A stretch of DNA of 7,261 nucleotides from contig VBHV01000127.1 of assembly GCA_005881995.1 (NCBI GenBank), positions 1 through 7,261 of the forward strand, read 5' to 3'. Numbering within the stretch: position 1 is the stretch's first letter; each line of letters begins with the position of its first letter. The notes under the pieces were generated by a model, which did no database searches, was not told the DNA's origin, and saw nothing but the letters and a program-made list of their open reading frames with translations. The position numbers were made by a program, and so were the translations under genes. The DNA is from Chloroflexota bacterium. GTDB taxonomy: Bacteria > Chloroflexota > Ktedonobacteria > Ktedonobacterales > Ktedonobacteraceae. This document shows, piece by piece, positions 1 through 6,702 of the stretch.

Positions 1-210
1 AACGCCATTATTCATCAACCACAGGCGGCTATTCTGGCTGTGGGCCGTATAGCCGAGCGGGTTGTGCCCATCAACGGCCAGCCTGCCGTTCAGCCCATGA
101 TGGTACTCACGCTCTCTTGCGACCACCGTGCAGTAGACGGCGTGCGCGGAGCGGAGGTCCTGGATACGATATCCAGCTACATAGAGGAGCCATTAGGACT
201 TTTAGGTTAA
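1..210 (+). CDS. 2-oxo-acid dehydrogenase E2 (dihydrolipoamide acyltransferase), C-terminal fragment
   Basis: Only the last 69 residues are present; the frame is open from base 1 and ends at TAA 208-210. The fragment is the end of the trimer-forming catalytic domain that transfers acyl groups from lipoyl-lysine to CoA in pyruvate, 2-oxoglutarate or branched-chain 2-oxo-acid dehydrogenase complexes. The diagnostic signature DHRAVDG is at fragment residues 41-47, with the presumed catalytic His42 and Asp46. It is preceded by the usual strand (VLTLSC) and followed by the terminal helix and a short LGLLG tail. The stretch QAAILAVGRI at residues 8-17 is also typical of E2. Which 2-oxo acid the complex uses cannot be read from this fragment. 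Its position just before a branched-chain-amino-acid-type importer makes a branched-chain complex tempting, but a 182-nt gap with its own regulatory signals separates them. Confidence 0.93.
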   Translation, partial: NAIIHQPQAAILAVGRIAERVVPINGQPAVQPMMVLTLSCDHRAVDGVRGAEVLDTISSYIEEPLGLLG

Positions 211-311
211 GGCTTTGCCAGAGTGGTAAGTGCCTGGACTAATAGAACGTAATTATCAGGGGAGCAAACACTATCTTAGCATTGCTTTCGGCAATTTGTG
301 AAATAACCAGT

Positions 312-341
312 TTGCTCACACACCTAGTACATGGTGATAAA
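312..341 (+). promoter_or_regulatory. Candidate sigma70-type promoter for the transporter operon
   Basis: A TTGCTC box (312-317) and a GATAAA box (336-341) are separated by 18 nt, giving a start of transcription near 348. The -35 match is only moderate (TTG conserved) and the -10 matches TATAAT at four of six positions. The best support is position: it lies in the only sizeable gap before the binding-protein gene, and a perfect palindrome falls right at the predicted start site. The rest of the 211-392 gap holds a weak 5-bp hairpin (281-295) but no convincing terminator for the upstream gene. Confidence 0.3.
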
Positions 342-349
342 GAACCAGG

Positions 350-368
350 TGTTACCATAGTGGTAACA
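350..368. promoter_or_regulatory. Perfect 8-bp inverted repeat, probable operator
   Basis: TGTTACCA and TGGTAACA flank a central TAG, giving a 19-bp dyad with no mismatches, 24 nt before the start codon of the substrate-binding protein. The size and symmetry suit a dimeric helix-turn-helix repressor. An overlapping reading, AGGTGTTACCA at 347-357, matches the FadR-type GntR consensus TNGTNNNACNA at all but the first base. Further TGGT and ACCA words occur at 332-335 and 344-347. With the candidate promoter just upstream, bound protein would cover the transcription start. The regulator is not encoded in the window, so its family is unknown. Confidence 0.5.
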
Positions 369-392
369 TCTTAGTGACAAAGGAGAAGTTTC

Positions 393-1694
393 ATGCAAGG
401 AAGAACTGCTTTATGGAAAAAGCCAGTTCTGAAGAGTGTTGCAGTGTTCATTGCCGCGCTTTTCGTACTCAGTGGCTGTGGTAGCAGTACCGCTGGTACA
501 CCTACTACTACTAGTGGGAGCCCCGGCACTACTCCTACGGTAAACTGTACCGGCCAGTCCCAACCACCCATCAAAATCGGTGTTTCATTATCACTTTCTG
601 GTGACTTCTCTGCCGACGGCCTGGCTTTCCAACAAGGGTATAATCTGTGGAAGGATACAGTCAACGCCAAGGGAGGCGTACTTTGCCGCCAGGTTCAACT
701 GGATATTGTCTCTGATGCCAGCAGTACGACACAGGTCGTTACCAACTACCAGAAATTGATCAGCGTCAACAAAGACGATGTAGTGTTTGGGCCATTCTCC
801 TCGCTGCTAACGAAACCGGCATCAGTGGTGGCCAACCGCTTTGGTTACGCGATGATCGAGGGCGCTGGTGGTGGTCCTTCCGTATTTACCCAGGGGCTGC
901 ACAACCTCTTCGACGTTTCGGCGCCTGTCGCCAACCTGCTGGTCAGTTTTACACAGTATCTCCTATCCCTGCCGGTAGGGCAGCGGCCCACAACAGCAGC
1001 GTATGCCACACAGAATGATCCATTTACCCAGCCGCAGGTGGATACCGCGAGAGCGCTGCTGGAAAAGGGCGGCGTCAAAACTGTTTCCAACCAGGTATAC
1101 CAGTCAGAAACCACCGACTATACACCGATTGCACAAAAGATGATTGCTTCTGGCGCACAGGTCATCGTTACCGGCACGTTGCTGAATGATATCGTGGCAT
1201 ACATCCAGGCTTTCAAACAGCAGAAGTTTAATCCAATGGCCATTATTGCGACAGCAGGACCCGACCAGGGCAAACAGTTTACTGATGCTATTGGTGGTCC
1301 GGCAGCGGCGGAGGGAGTCTTCGTTCCGAACGGCGGATGGTATCCCACGATCAACACTCCTGACAATGCTAAGATGGTCAGTGACTATCTGGCGAAGTAT
1401 GGCGGCACTGCCGATGGAATCAGCTCCGATGTGGCAGAGGCTTTCGCGGTCGGGCAGGTGTTCCAGCAGGCAGCAAACAATATCAACAGCATTGATAATG
1501 GGAAACTTATCGCTGAACTCCACTCGGGCAAAACGTACCAGAGCGTGCAGGGACCGGTGAAGTTCGATTCTACAGGGCAAAACACTCTGGGAACCGGATA
1601 TCTGTTCCAGTGGCAACATGGTTCGCTGATCTCGGTGTATCCTGCATCTCAGGCAGCGGCCAAGCCCGAGTATCCCAAGCCCAACTGGCCCTAG
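393..1694 (+). CDS. Branched-chain-amino-acid-type ABC transporter substrate-binding lipoprotein
   Basis: This 433-residue protein is the extracytoplasmic, membrane-anchored receptor that would capture the ligand and deliver it to the LivHM-like permeases encoded downstream. The N-terminus has basic residues (K9, K10, K14), a hydrophobic stretch at about 16-27 and a lipobox LSGC at 26-29, so Cys29 should be lipidated. A Ser/Thr/Gly/Pro-rich linker (about 30-58) follows. The mature domain starts with IKIGVSLSLSG at 60-70, the typical first strand of the Leu/Ile/Val-binding (Peripla_BP_6) fold. Other family-like segments are NAKGGVLCRQVQLDIVSD at about 91-108, a phosphate-loop-like VFGPFSS at 131-137 and AIIATAGPDQG at 283-293. 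Cys52 and Cys98 could form a disulfide outside the cell. The start is supported by AAGGAG at 380-385, 7 nt before ATG. Family members bind amino acids, amides, urea or aromatic acids, so the ligand is open. Confidence 0.92.
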   Translation: MQGRTALWKKPVLKSVAVFIAALFVLSGCGSSTAGTPTTTSGSPGTTPTVNCTGQSQPPIKIGVSLSLSGDFSADGLAFQQGYNLWKDTVNAKGGVLCRQVQLDIVSDASSTTQVVTNYQKLISVNKDDVVFGPFSSLLTKPASVVANRFGYAMIEGAGGGPSVFTQGLHNLFDVSAPVANLLVSFTQYLLSLPVGQRPTTAAYATQNDPFTQPQVDTARALLEKGGVKTVSNQVYQSETTDYTPIAQKMIASGAQVIVTGTLLNDIVAYIQAFKQQKFNPMAIIATAGPDQGKQFTDAIGGPAAAEGVFVPNGGWYPTINTPDNAKMVSDYLAKYGGTADGISSDVAEAFAVGQVFQQAANNINSIDNGKLIAELHSGKTYQSVQGPVKFDSTGQNTLGTGYLFQWQHGSLISVYPASQAAAKPEYPKPNWP

Positions 1695-1729
1695 CATTTC
1701 AATTCGTCTGTCGTTCACTGTATGTTGTT

Positions 1730-1774
1730 GGGTAGGAGCATCGCCTGCTGCTCCTGGCAGCAGGCACCTTACCC
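1730..1774 (+). terminator. Strong stem-loop after the binding-protein gene (attenuator or mRNA stabiliser)
   Basis: A perfect 9-bp GC-rich stem (1743-1751 with 1757-1765) closes a 5-nt loop. A lower stem (1730-1736 with 1767-1774, one bulged T) adds seven more pairs. Only three T residues follow (1775-1777), so it is a poor intrinsic terminator. It lies 35 nt after the stop of the substrate-binding gene and before the permease genes. Known operons of this type often use such a hairpin to block 3' decay or partly stop transcription, so that binding protein is made in excess of membrane components. The pairing is visible; the role is inferred. Confidence 0.5.
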
Positions 1775-1869
1775 TTTCCGATAGCAAACGCTCATTAGTT
1801 AAGTAGCAGAACAAACCAGAGTAAAGTACGGTGCACCCTCAGGATATACGGTCCTGGTCATTAGCAGAC

Positions 1870-1883
1870 TTCCATCGATGGAA
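1870..1883. repeat. 14-bp perfect palindrome
   Basis: TTCCATCGATGGAA is fully self-complementary with no spacer and lies in the non-coding gap between the binding-protein and livH genes. It could be a second protein-binding site, but no promoter is obvious next to it, and a palindrome of this size is only modestly unlikely by chance. Confidence 0.3.
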
Positions 1884-1896
1884 AGAGGTCTTTATC

Positions 1897-1953
1897 CATC
1901 TGGCCATCAGCCCAGACGCACTACGTGCTGCGGCTTCGCCGTCAGGCCAGATG
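1897..1953 (+). promoter_or_regulatory. Folded RNA element (three-way junction) abutting the livH ribosome-binding site
   Basis: CATCTGGCC (1897-1905) pairs perfectly with GGCCAGATG (1945-1953). The enclosed segment contains two short hairpins, GCAC-TAC-GTGC (1918-1928) and CGGC-TTC-GCCG (1931-1941), so the whole can fold as a three-way junction. The closing stem ends 1 nt before the AAGGAG of livH, so folding could influence translation of the permease genes. It might equally be a copy of a dispersed palindromic repeat. No known riboswitch class is recognised. The gap 1695-1965 contains no gene I can support. Confidence 0.4.
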
Positions 1954-1954
1954 C

Positions 1955-1960
1955 AAGGAG
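1955..1960 (+). promoter_or_regulatory. Ribosome-binding site fixing the livH start
   Basis: AAGGAG lies 5 nt before the ATG at 1966. It decides between this start and an in-frame GTG at 1831, which would add 45 residues with no transmembrane character encoded through the palindromic leader. Confidence 0.85.
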
Positions 1961-1965
1961 AACTT

Positions 1966-2874
1966 ATGTTAGGACTCATTGTTGAAGCAATCATTCTCGG
2001 TATATTAACTGGAGGGGTCTATGCCTTAATGGCATCCGGGCTGACACTGGTGTTCGGAGTGATGAATATCATCAACGTCGGCCAGGGAGCCCTGGTCATC
2101 CTGGGCGCTTACCTCAGCTACTTCCTGGAGCAACAACTACACATCGACCTGTTTTTAGGATTGCTCCTCACCATGCCCTTTATGTTTGGCCTGGGCCTGC
2201 TGATCGAGTTCTTTTTTATACGGCCGATCAAGCGCGACCGTACGATGTTCTCCATCCTGGTAACATTTGGGGTGGCGTTGATTATCGAGGGCATCCTCAA
2301 TATCATTTTCTCGGCTAATCCTGTCCAATTGTCCGCCTGGTATATCACAGGATCGTTTCCAGTCGGTGGGTTTAACATCTTCGACTTTCACGTGGGTAGT
2401 TTCTACCTCGGCTACATTTATGTGTTTGGTTTTCTGCTGGCAGTGGTACTGTTGGGGGGGCTTTACCTGCTGGTCTATCGCACCAAATTTGGTTTTGCCC
2501 TGCGCGCTTCAATGCAGAATCGCACAGCGGCTGAATTGATTGGCATTGATGTCGAACGAGTCTCGACAATTACTTTTGGCATCGGTATCGCACTGGCTGC
2601 CGCCGGAGGTATGGCCTACGGGGCGACCAACCTCTTCAATGCTGGCAGCGCGTATGACTTGATCTCGCGCCTGCTGGCAATCATTATCTTCGGTGGCATG
2701 GGCAGTTTATCGGGCGCGCTGATTGCTTCTTTAGGCATGCTGGTCATAGAAGATGTTACCACGGTAGTCTGGTCGCCGAGCTGGGCCACCACCGTCTTTT
2801 TCATCCTGCTGGTTGTTATCCTCCTGCTTCGTCCACAGGGATTGCTCGGAAAAGTGGAGGTGAGAAAGCAATGA
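1966..2874 (+). CDS. livH: Branched-chain amino acid ABC transporter permease, LivH type
   Basis: This is one of the two membrane subunits of the importer. From the ATG at 1966 the protein is 302 residues, a usual LivH length. It is highly hydrophobic, with about eight predicted membrane segments. The LivH hallmark GLTLVFGVMNIINVGQGAL is at residues 25-43, in the position of the usual GLxLIFGVMxxINFAHG motif. A cytoplasmic loop with the sequence RASMQNRTAAELIGID (180-195) is the likely contact with the ATPases. GGMGSLSGALIASL is at 243-256, and the C-terminal RPQGLLG motif is at 289-295. The stop overlaps the livM start as ATGA (2871-2874), indicating translational coupling. The protein should pair with LivM and be driven by LivG and LivF encoded next. 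The symbol names the family; the transported substrate may differ from Leu, Ile or Val. Confidence 0.93.
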   Translation: MLGLIVEAIILGILTGGVYALMASGLTLVFGVMNIINVGQGALVILGAYLSYFLEQQLHIDLFLGLLLTMPFMFGLGLLIEFFFIRPIKRDRTMFSILVTFGVALIIEGILNIIFSANPVQLSAWYITGSFPVGGFNIFDFHVGSFYLGYIYVFGFLLAVVLLGGLYLLVYRTKFGFALRASMQNRTAAELIGIDVERVSTITFGIGIALAAAGGMAYGATNLFNAGSAYDLISRLLAIIIFGGMGSLSGALIASLGMLVIEDVTTVVWSPSWATTVFFILLVVILLLRPQGLLGKVEVRKQ

Positions 2875-4013
2875 GAATGTTTAAAGAGACCAGCCTGATA
2901 TTCAGCCGTCAACTGGATCGCGTCGAGACGCTGGGCCGCTACACGATTGTCAGGCGATATGGAAAAATGGTTGGGCTGCTTGCGCTGCTGGCAATTGCCA
3001 TTGTCTTTCCGCTGGTGTTCTCCAATTCAGAAGAGACCGGTATCGCGCTCTTTGCCTTGATATTCGCTGCCGCCGTGACGGGCTGGAATATCTTCTCAGG
3101 CTATACCGGCTACATCTCCCTGGGACATGCCGCCTACTTCGGCACGGGGGCTTATGCGCTGGCAATCATATGCCAGGTTTGGAATGTCCCGGCCGGCTAT
3201 ACTCCTTTCCTGTTTGTTCCTGTGGCGGGCCTGGTAGCAGCGGTCTTAGCTGTCCCGGTGGGTTGGATCGCTCTACGAGTGCGACGGCATACGTTCGTGG
3301 TCATTACCATTGCCATATTCTTTATTTTTCAGTTGCTGGCCATTAATCTGACAGAACAATACACCACCACTGGCAGCCTGAATCTGCCCATCCCGGTCGA
3401 TTGGACCGGCGATTTCTACAATATACCGTTCTATTACGCGTCGCTGATCCTGCTGCTGGTGGCAATCGCTATCTCCTGGTGGGTGCGCAACTCGAAATAT
3501 GGTCTGGGACTGCTGGCTATCCGCGACGACGAGGACCGGGCGCTGGGCCTGGGCGTGAAGACTGTGCCGTCCAAACTGGCTGCTTTTGTCATCTCCGCCT
3601 TCATCGTGGGTATGGCGGGCGCCATCTGGGCCTATTATGTTTTTGTGATCTATCCGCCCACTGCCTTCGATGCCACCTTTGACGTGGCGTTTGTGCTGAT
3701 GGCTTTCCTGGGCGGCGTCGGAACGATCAGCGGCCCCATTCTGGGCGCGCTGCTCCTGGAGTCGACCCAGCAATACTTTACCTCAGTGCTCACCCAGAAC
3801 GGCGGCTATTACCTGATAGCCTACGGAGCGCTGTTTCTGGCGGTTATCCTGCTGCTGCCCAGGGGCATTATCCCCACGTTGAGCGAGCGCTGGGCCAGAT
3901 ACCAGGTGAGCCGTCACCAAAGCCTGCAAGAGCATGATGCCATCGTCACTGCGCTTCCTACACCGGATGGAGTGGCTGAGAATGTTGAAAGGAAAGAAGG
4001 AATCAACTTATGA
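2871..4013 (+). CDS. livM: Branched-chain amino acid ABC transporter permease, LivM type
   Basis: This is the second membrane subunit, 380 residues. A basic amphipathic N-terminal stretch (about 1-33) precedes the first membrane segment at about 34-50. The LivM signature GYISLGHAAYFGTGAYA is at 80-96. The ATPase-contact loop RDDEDRALGLGV is at 218-229, followed by GGVGTISGPILGALLLE at 281-297 and LLPRGI at 328-333. The hydrophilic C-terminal tail of about 45 residues (336-380) has no recognisable motif. The start is taken at 2871: GGAGG at 2856-2860 precedes it by 10 nt, and the codon overlaps the livH stop. An in-frame ATG two codons later is less well placed. The gene ends in a second ATGA overlap (4010-4013) with livG. 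Confidence 0.93.
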   Translation: MRMFKETSLIFSRQLDRVETLGRYTIVRRYGKMVGLLALLAIAIVFPLVFSNSEETGIALFALIFAAAVTGWNIFSGYTGYISLGHAAYFGTGAYALAIICQVWNVPAGYTPFLFVPVAGLVAAVLAVPVGWIALRVRRHTFVVITIAIFFIFQLLAINLTEQYTTTGSLNLPIPVDWTGDFYNIPFYYASLILLLVAIAISWWVRNSKYGLGLLAIRDDEDRALGLGVKTVPSKLAAFVISAFIVGMAGAIWAYYVFVIYPPTAFDATFDVAFVLMAFLGGVGTISGPILGALLLESTQQYFTSVLTQNGGYYLIAYGALFLAVILLLPRGIIPTLSERWARYQVSRHQSLQEHDAIVTALPTPDGVAENVERKEGINL

Positions 4014-4741
4014 GTTTGTTGGATGCGCAGGGTATCTCCAAATCCTTCGGTGGCATTCACGCCCTGGACACATGTTCGATCAGTGTAGAACAAGGTACGA
4101 TTACAGGCTTGATCGGCCCCAATGGTTCGGGGAAAACCACGTTGTTTAATGTGATGACCGGCTATGAGCGCGTTGATAGCGGGCAGGTACGTTTTAAGGA
4201 GCAGGCAATCACCAATGCCCCGCCGGATAAGGTTTTTCGCCTGGGTATTGGACGCACCTTTCAACTGACACGCATCTTCCCGCGACTGACCGTACTGGAG
4301 AATATGCACGTTGCAGTCCAGCGCAATACCTTGAAAGGCCTGTTCAGCCGCTGGAGTTCTGCACATGAGCAGAAGAGCGCGCTGGAGCTGCTAGATTTTG
4401 TGGGGCTGACATCGCTCAAAAACCTGCCAGCCGGGAACCTGTCTTACGGGCAGAAGAAGTTGTTGGAGTTTGCCTTCGTGTTGATTGCCGAGCCGCAAGT
4501 CATCTTGCTGGATGAACCGGCGGGCGGCATCAATCCAACGATGATTAACTACCTGACAGAACGTATCCGCACCCTCAACCAGCGCGGCGTGACGTTTCTG
4601 ATCGTTGAGCATAATATGGAATTTGTAATGGGATTGTGCGACAAGGTCATGGTCATGCATCGCGGCGCTAAGATTGCCGAGGGATCACCGGCGGAAGTGC
4701 GGGCGAATCCGGCGGTGCTGGAAGCGTATTTGGGAGACTAG
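4010..4741 (+). CDS. livG: Branched-chain amino acid ABC transporter ATP-binding protein, LivG type
   Basis: This cytoplasmic ATPase subunit has 243 residues and a full set of nucleotide-binding motifs. Walker A is GPNGSGKT at 36-43, the Q-loop is in GRTFQLTRIFP (Gln85), the signature is LSYGQKK at 144-150, Walker B is VILLDEP at 164-170 and the switch His is His201 in IVEHNME. The GRTFQ form of the Q-loop and the insertion after it (about 96-125, with basic and aromatic residues) are typical of LivG rather than LivF. It should form a heterodimer with LivF beneath the LivHM permease. The SD-like AAGGA at 3997-4001 lies 8 nt before the ATG, which overlaps the livM stop. The gene is complete, with no missing catalytic residue. 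Confidence 0.95.
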   Translation: MSLLDAQGISKSFGGIHALDTCSISVEQGTITGLIGPNGSGKTTLFNVMTGYERVDSGQVRFKEQAITNAPPDKVFRLGIGRTFQLTRIFPRLTVLENMHVAVQRNTLKGLFSRWSSAHEQKSALELLDFVGLTSLKNLPAGNLSYGQKKLLEFAFVLIAEPQVILLDEPAGGINPTMINYLTERIRTLNQRGVTFLIVEHNMEFVMGLCDKVMVMHRGAKIAEGSPAEVRANPAVLEAYLGD

Positions 4742-4752
4742 AGAAGGAACGT

Positions 4753-5475
4753 ATGCTACTGAAACTACACAATGTCTATGCAGGATACGATGGAAGCGAC
4801 GTACTCAAAGGTATCGACCTCCAGGTGGAGCAGGGCACGACCACCTGCATTGTCGGACCAAATGGGGCGGGCAAGTCCACGGTGCTGCGCGTGCTGAGCG
4901 GGCTGTTGAAGCCTCGTGTGGGTGAGATTACCTTTGATGGGCAGTCGATAGTTGGCATGTCTCCCCGCCAGATTCTGGCGCTGGGCATAGTGCAGGTACC
5001 GCAAAGCCACAGCCTGTTTCCCAGCCTGCCCGTGCGGGAGAACGTGCGGCTGGGAGCCTACATGCTGCGCGATACGGCGCTGGTCGAGCGGCGCTTGCGC
5101 GAAGTAGAGGAGATGTTCCCCATTGTGAAAACACGCGCGCGGGACAGGGCCGGCAGCCTATCGGGCGGACAGCAGCGGCTCGTCGAATTTGCGCGCTGTC
5201 TGATGCTCGACCCGCGTTTGATCATGCTGGACGAGCCATCGATGGGGCTGGACCCCAAAACGTTCAAACAGGTGATCGAGACGATTAAAACGATGCAAAG
5301 CAGCGGCAGAACCATCCTGCTGGTCGAGCAAAACGCGCGCACGGGGCTGAGCATTGCCGACAACGGGGTTGTGCTGGAAAGTGGACGCGTGCGGCTGGAG
5401 GGTTCGCACGAAGACATCCTCAACAATCCTGAGATCGGTCATCTCTACCTGGGAGGAACGCTCTCTAACGCGTAA
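4753..5475 (+). CDS. livF: Branched-chain amino acid ABC transporter ATP-binding protein, LivF type
   Basis: This second ATPase subunit has 240 residues. Walker A is GPNGAGKS at 35-42, the Q-loop is IVQVPQSHSLFPSLPVREN (79-97, Gln84), the signature is LSGGQQR at 136-142 and Walker B is LIMLDEP at 156-162. At the switch position the protein has Gln193 in LLVEQNA where most ABC ATPases have His. This is the normal state for LivF, so it supports the assignment and is not a defect. The start lies 11 nt after livG, with AGAAGGA at 4742-4748. It completes the five-gene importer and is probably the last of the tightly coupled genes, because a 143-nt gap with a long inverted repeat follows. Confidence 0.95.
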   Translation: MLLKLHNVYAGYDGSDVLKGIDLQVEQGTTTCIVGPNGAGKSTVLRVLSGLLKPRVGEITFDGQSIVGMSPRQILALGIVQVPQSHSLFPSLPVRENVRLGAYMLRDTALVERRLREVEEMFPIVKTRARDRAGSLSGGQQRLVEFARCLMLDPRLIMLDEPSMGLDPKTFKQVIETIKTMQSSGRTILLVEQNARTGLSIADNGVVLESGRVRLEGSHEDILNNPEIGHLYLGGTLSNA

Positions 5476-5485
5476 TCCGACTGTC

Positions 5486-5588
5486 CCGTAGGGGCGGTGG
5501 CTTGTCCCCGCCCGCGTTTCGGCTTGTCACATTTGTGTATGTTGTTCGTCGAAAACGCGCGGGCGGGGACAAGCCACCGCCCCTACGG
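5486..5588. repeat. 31-bp perfect inverted repeat, possible dispersed palindromic or MITE-like element
   Basis: The arms are 5486-5516 and 5558-5588, fully complementary over 31 bp, separated by a 41-nt centre. After a 2-nt bulge three more A-T pairs form. The arms are very GC-rich (short core GGGGCGGTGGC), unlike the AT-richer centre. No T-run follows, so it is not a standard intrinsic terminator, and the element is too short to encode a protein. Its size and ends suggest a non-autonomous palindromic repeat that inserted between livF and the hydrolase gene. As RNA it would form a very stable hairpin, which could lower expression or alter decay of the downstream genes. Copy number elsewhere cannot be seen here. 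Confidence 0.75.
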
Positions 5589-5603
5589 AGGTACCCAATA
5601 TCT

Positions 5604-5610
5604 GGAAAGG
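5604..5610 (+). promoter_or_regulatory. Ribosome-binding site fixing the hydrolase start
   Basis: GGAAAGG lies 8 nt before ATG 5619. An earlier in-frame ATG at 5502 lies within the left arm of the inverted repeat, and the 39 residues it would add translate the repeat and not a protein domain. Confidence 0.7.
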
Positions 5611-5618
5611 ATCAACCA

Positions 5619-6686
5619 ATGGCCAGAGACGAACTTGTGCAGAGCGCCATCGACAACTGGGCTCCCAGGTTTATTTCCAACGGCATAGATGCCAACGACT
5701 TTCAGCGCGTCACCAATGCTATTGAACGTTGGGACGATTGGTGCCAGAAGTGGTCCGAGTGCGGAGCCATGCACGAGCAGATGGGAGAGAAGGCCGAGGC
5801 GGAGGAACATTATGTGTCGGCAGGCTACCACTACTTTCTCGCGGCCATTTCCTACCACTTCGGAAAATATTTGTTTGTGCGCAAGCCCCACGAGTTGCGC
5901 GTCGCGCATGAACACGTTGTGCAGGCATATACAAGGGCATTGCCGTATTTTGATTTCCCCGGAGAGCACGTGGCTATCCCCTACGAGGGTGGCGCGACGA
6001 TGTATGGCGTCTTGCGAAAGCCCTGGCACACGCCTAAGCCCCCGGTGGTCATCCTCGTCCCCGGCCTGGATTCCGTCAAGGAAGAACTGCATATCTATGG
6101 CGATGACTTTCTCCGGCGAGGTATGGCGGTGCTGGCCATCGATGGCCCGGGGCAGGGGGAGATGGAATTTGAGCATGCCATGCGCTTCGACTACGAAGTG
6201 CCGATCAAATACGCCATCGATTACCTCGAGAGCCGACCAGACATGGATGCCAGGCGCGTCGGTTTGATGGGCGTCAGTCTGGGAGGATACTACGCAGTGC
6301 GTGCCACGGCCTTCGAGCACAGGTTGAAGGCGACGATTGAAAACTGTGGCCCATATAACCCCATTGAGAACTTCGCCCAGCGTCCCTTGATCAGCCGCGA
6401 AACGTATATCCACCGCCTCAAAGCTGCAACCGTCGAGGATGCGATGGACAAATTGAAGCAGTTCAACCTGCAGGGAGTGGCGGACAGGATTAAAAGCCCC
6501 TTGCTGGTTATTCAGGGCCGCCGCGACCGGCTTGTGCCAGCCGAACAAGGTGAACGCATCGCGGCGGAGGCAGGCAGCAGGGCAGAACTGTGGATGTTTG
6601 AGGACGGCAATCACGTCTGTAATAACATCCCGTACAAACATCGACCGCAGCAAGCAGATTGGATGCGCCAACATTTGTATTCGTAG
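5619..6686 (+). CDS. Alpha/beta hydrolase, 2,6-dihydroxypseudooxynicotine hydrolase-like
   Basis: This is a 355-residue cytoplasmic protein without a signal peptide. A helical N-terminal domain (about 1-115, rich in Trp, Tyr and His) precedes an alpha/beta-hydrolase core. The nucleophile elbow is GVSLGG with Ser220. Asp303 (in QGRRDRLVP) and His332 (in EDGNHVCNN) complete the triad. LVPGLDSVKEE at 147-156 supplies the oxyanion region, and AIDGPGQGE at 173-181 is characteristic of the group that includes FrsA-like esterases and 2,6-dihydroxypseudooxynicotine hydrolase from nicotine breakdown. That enzyme cleaves a C-C bond in a diketone, and the architecture here matches it closely, as far as I can recall its sequence. 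Relatives also include esterases and peptidase-like proteins, so the reaction is not certain. The gene follows the importer after the inverted repeat and is 16 nt before the GrdB-family gene, with which it is probably cotranscribed. Confidence 0.85.
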   Translation: MARDELVQSAIDNWAPRFISNGIDANDFQRVTNAIERWDDWCQKWSECGAMHEQMGEKAEAEEHYVSAGYHYFLAAISYHFGKYLFVRKPHELRVAHEHVVQAYTRALPYFDFPGEHVAIPYEGGATMYGVLRKPWHTPKPPVVILVPGLDSVKEELHIYGDDFLRRGMAVLAIDGPGQGEMEFEHAMRFDYEVPIKYAIDYLESRPDMDARRVGLMGVSLGGYYAVRATAFEHRLKATIENCGPYNPIENFAQRPLISRETYIHRLKAATVEDAMDKLKQFNLQGVADRIKSPLLVIQGRRDRLVPAEQGERIAAEAGSRAELWMFEDGNHVCNNIPYKHRPQQADWMRQHLYS

Positions 6687-6702
6687 ATAGAAGTAGCAAA
6701 CT

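Noticed and set aside
281..295. Hairpin ATTGC-TTTCG-GCAAT as terminator of the E2 gene
   Set aside because: The stem is only 5 bp and AT-rich with no real T-run after it; this could be chance.
1104..1814. 236-codon open frame on the minus strand opposite the binding-protein gene
   Set aside because: No domain or ribosome-binding site is evident, and it is antisense to a well-supported gene and runs through the intergenic stem-loop.
1831..1965. N-terminal extension of LivH from an in-frame GTG at 1831
   Set aside because: The extra 45 residues are hydrophilic, translate the palindromic leader and lack a good ribosome-binding site. ATG 1966 has AAGGAG 5 nt upstream and gives a normal-length LivH.
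5329..5331. Gln in place of the switch His in the LivF-like ATPase as a sign of inactivity
   Set aside because: LivF proteins normally carry VEQNA here, so it is a family trait and not a defect.
5486..5588. Inverted repeat as an intrinsic terminator or CRISPR fragment
   Set aside because: No T-tract follows on either strand, and there is only one pair of inverted arms with no direct repeats and spacers.
5502..5618. N-terminal extension of the hydrolase from ATG 5502
   Set aside because: This start lies inside the left arm of the inverted repeat. ATG 5619 has a well-placed GGAAAGG, and the family-like sequence begins after it.
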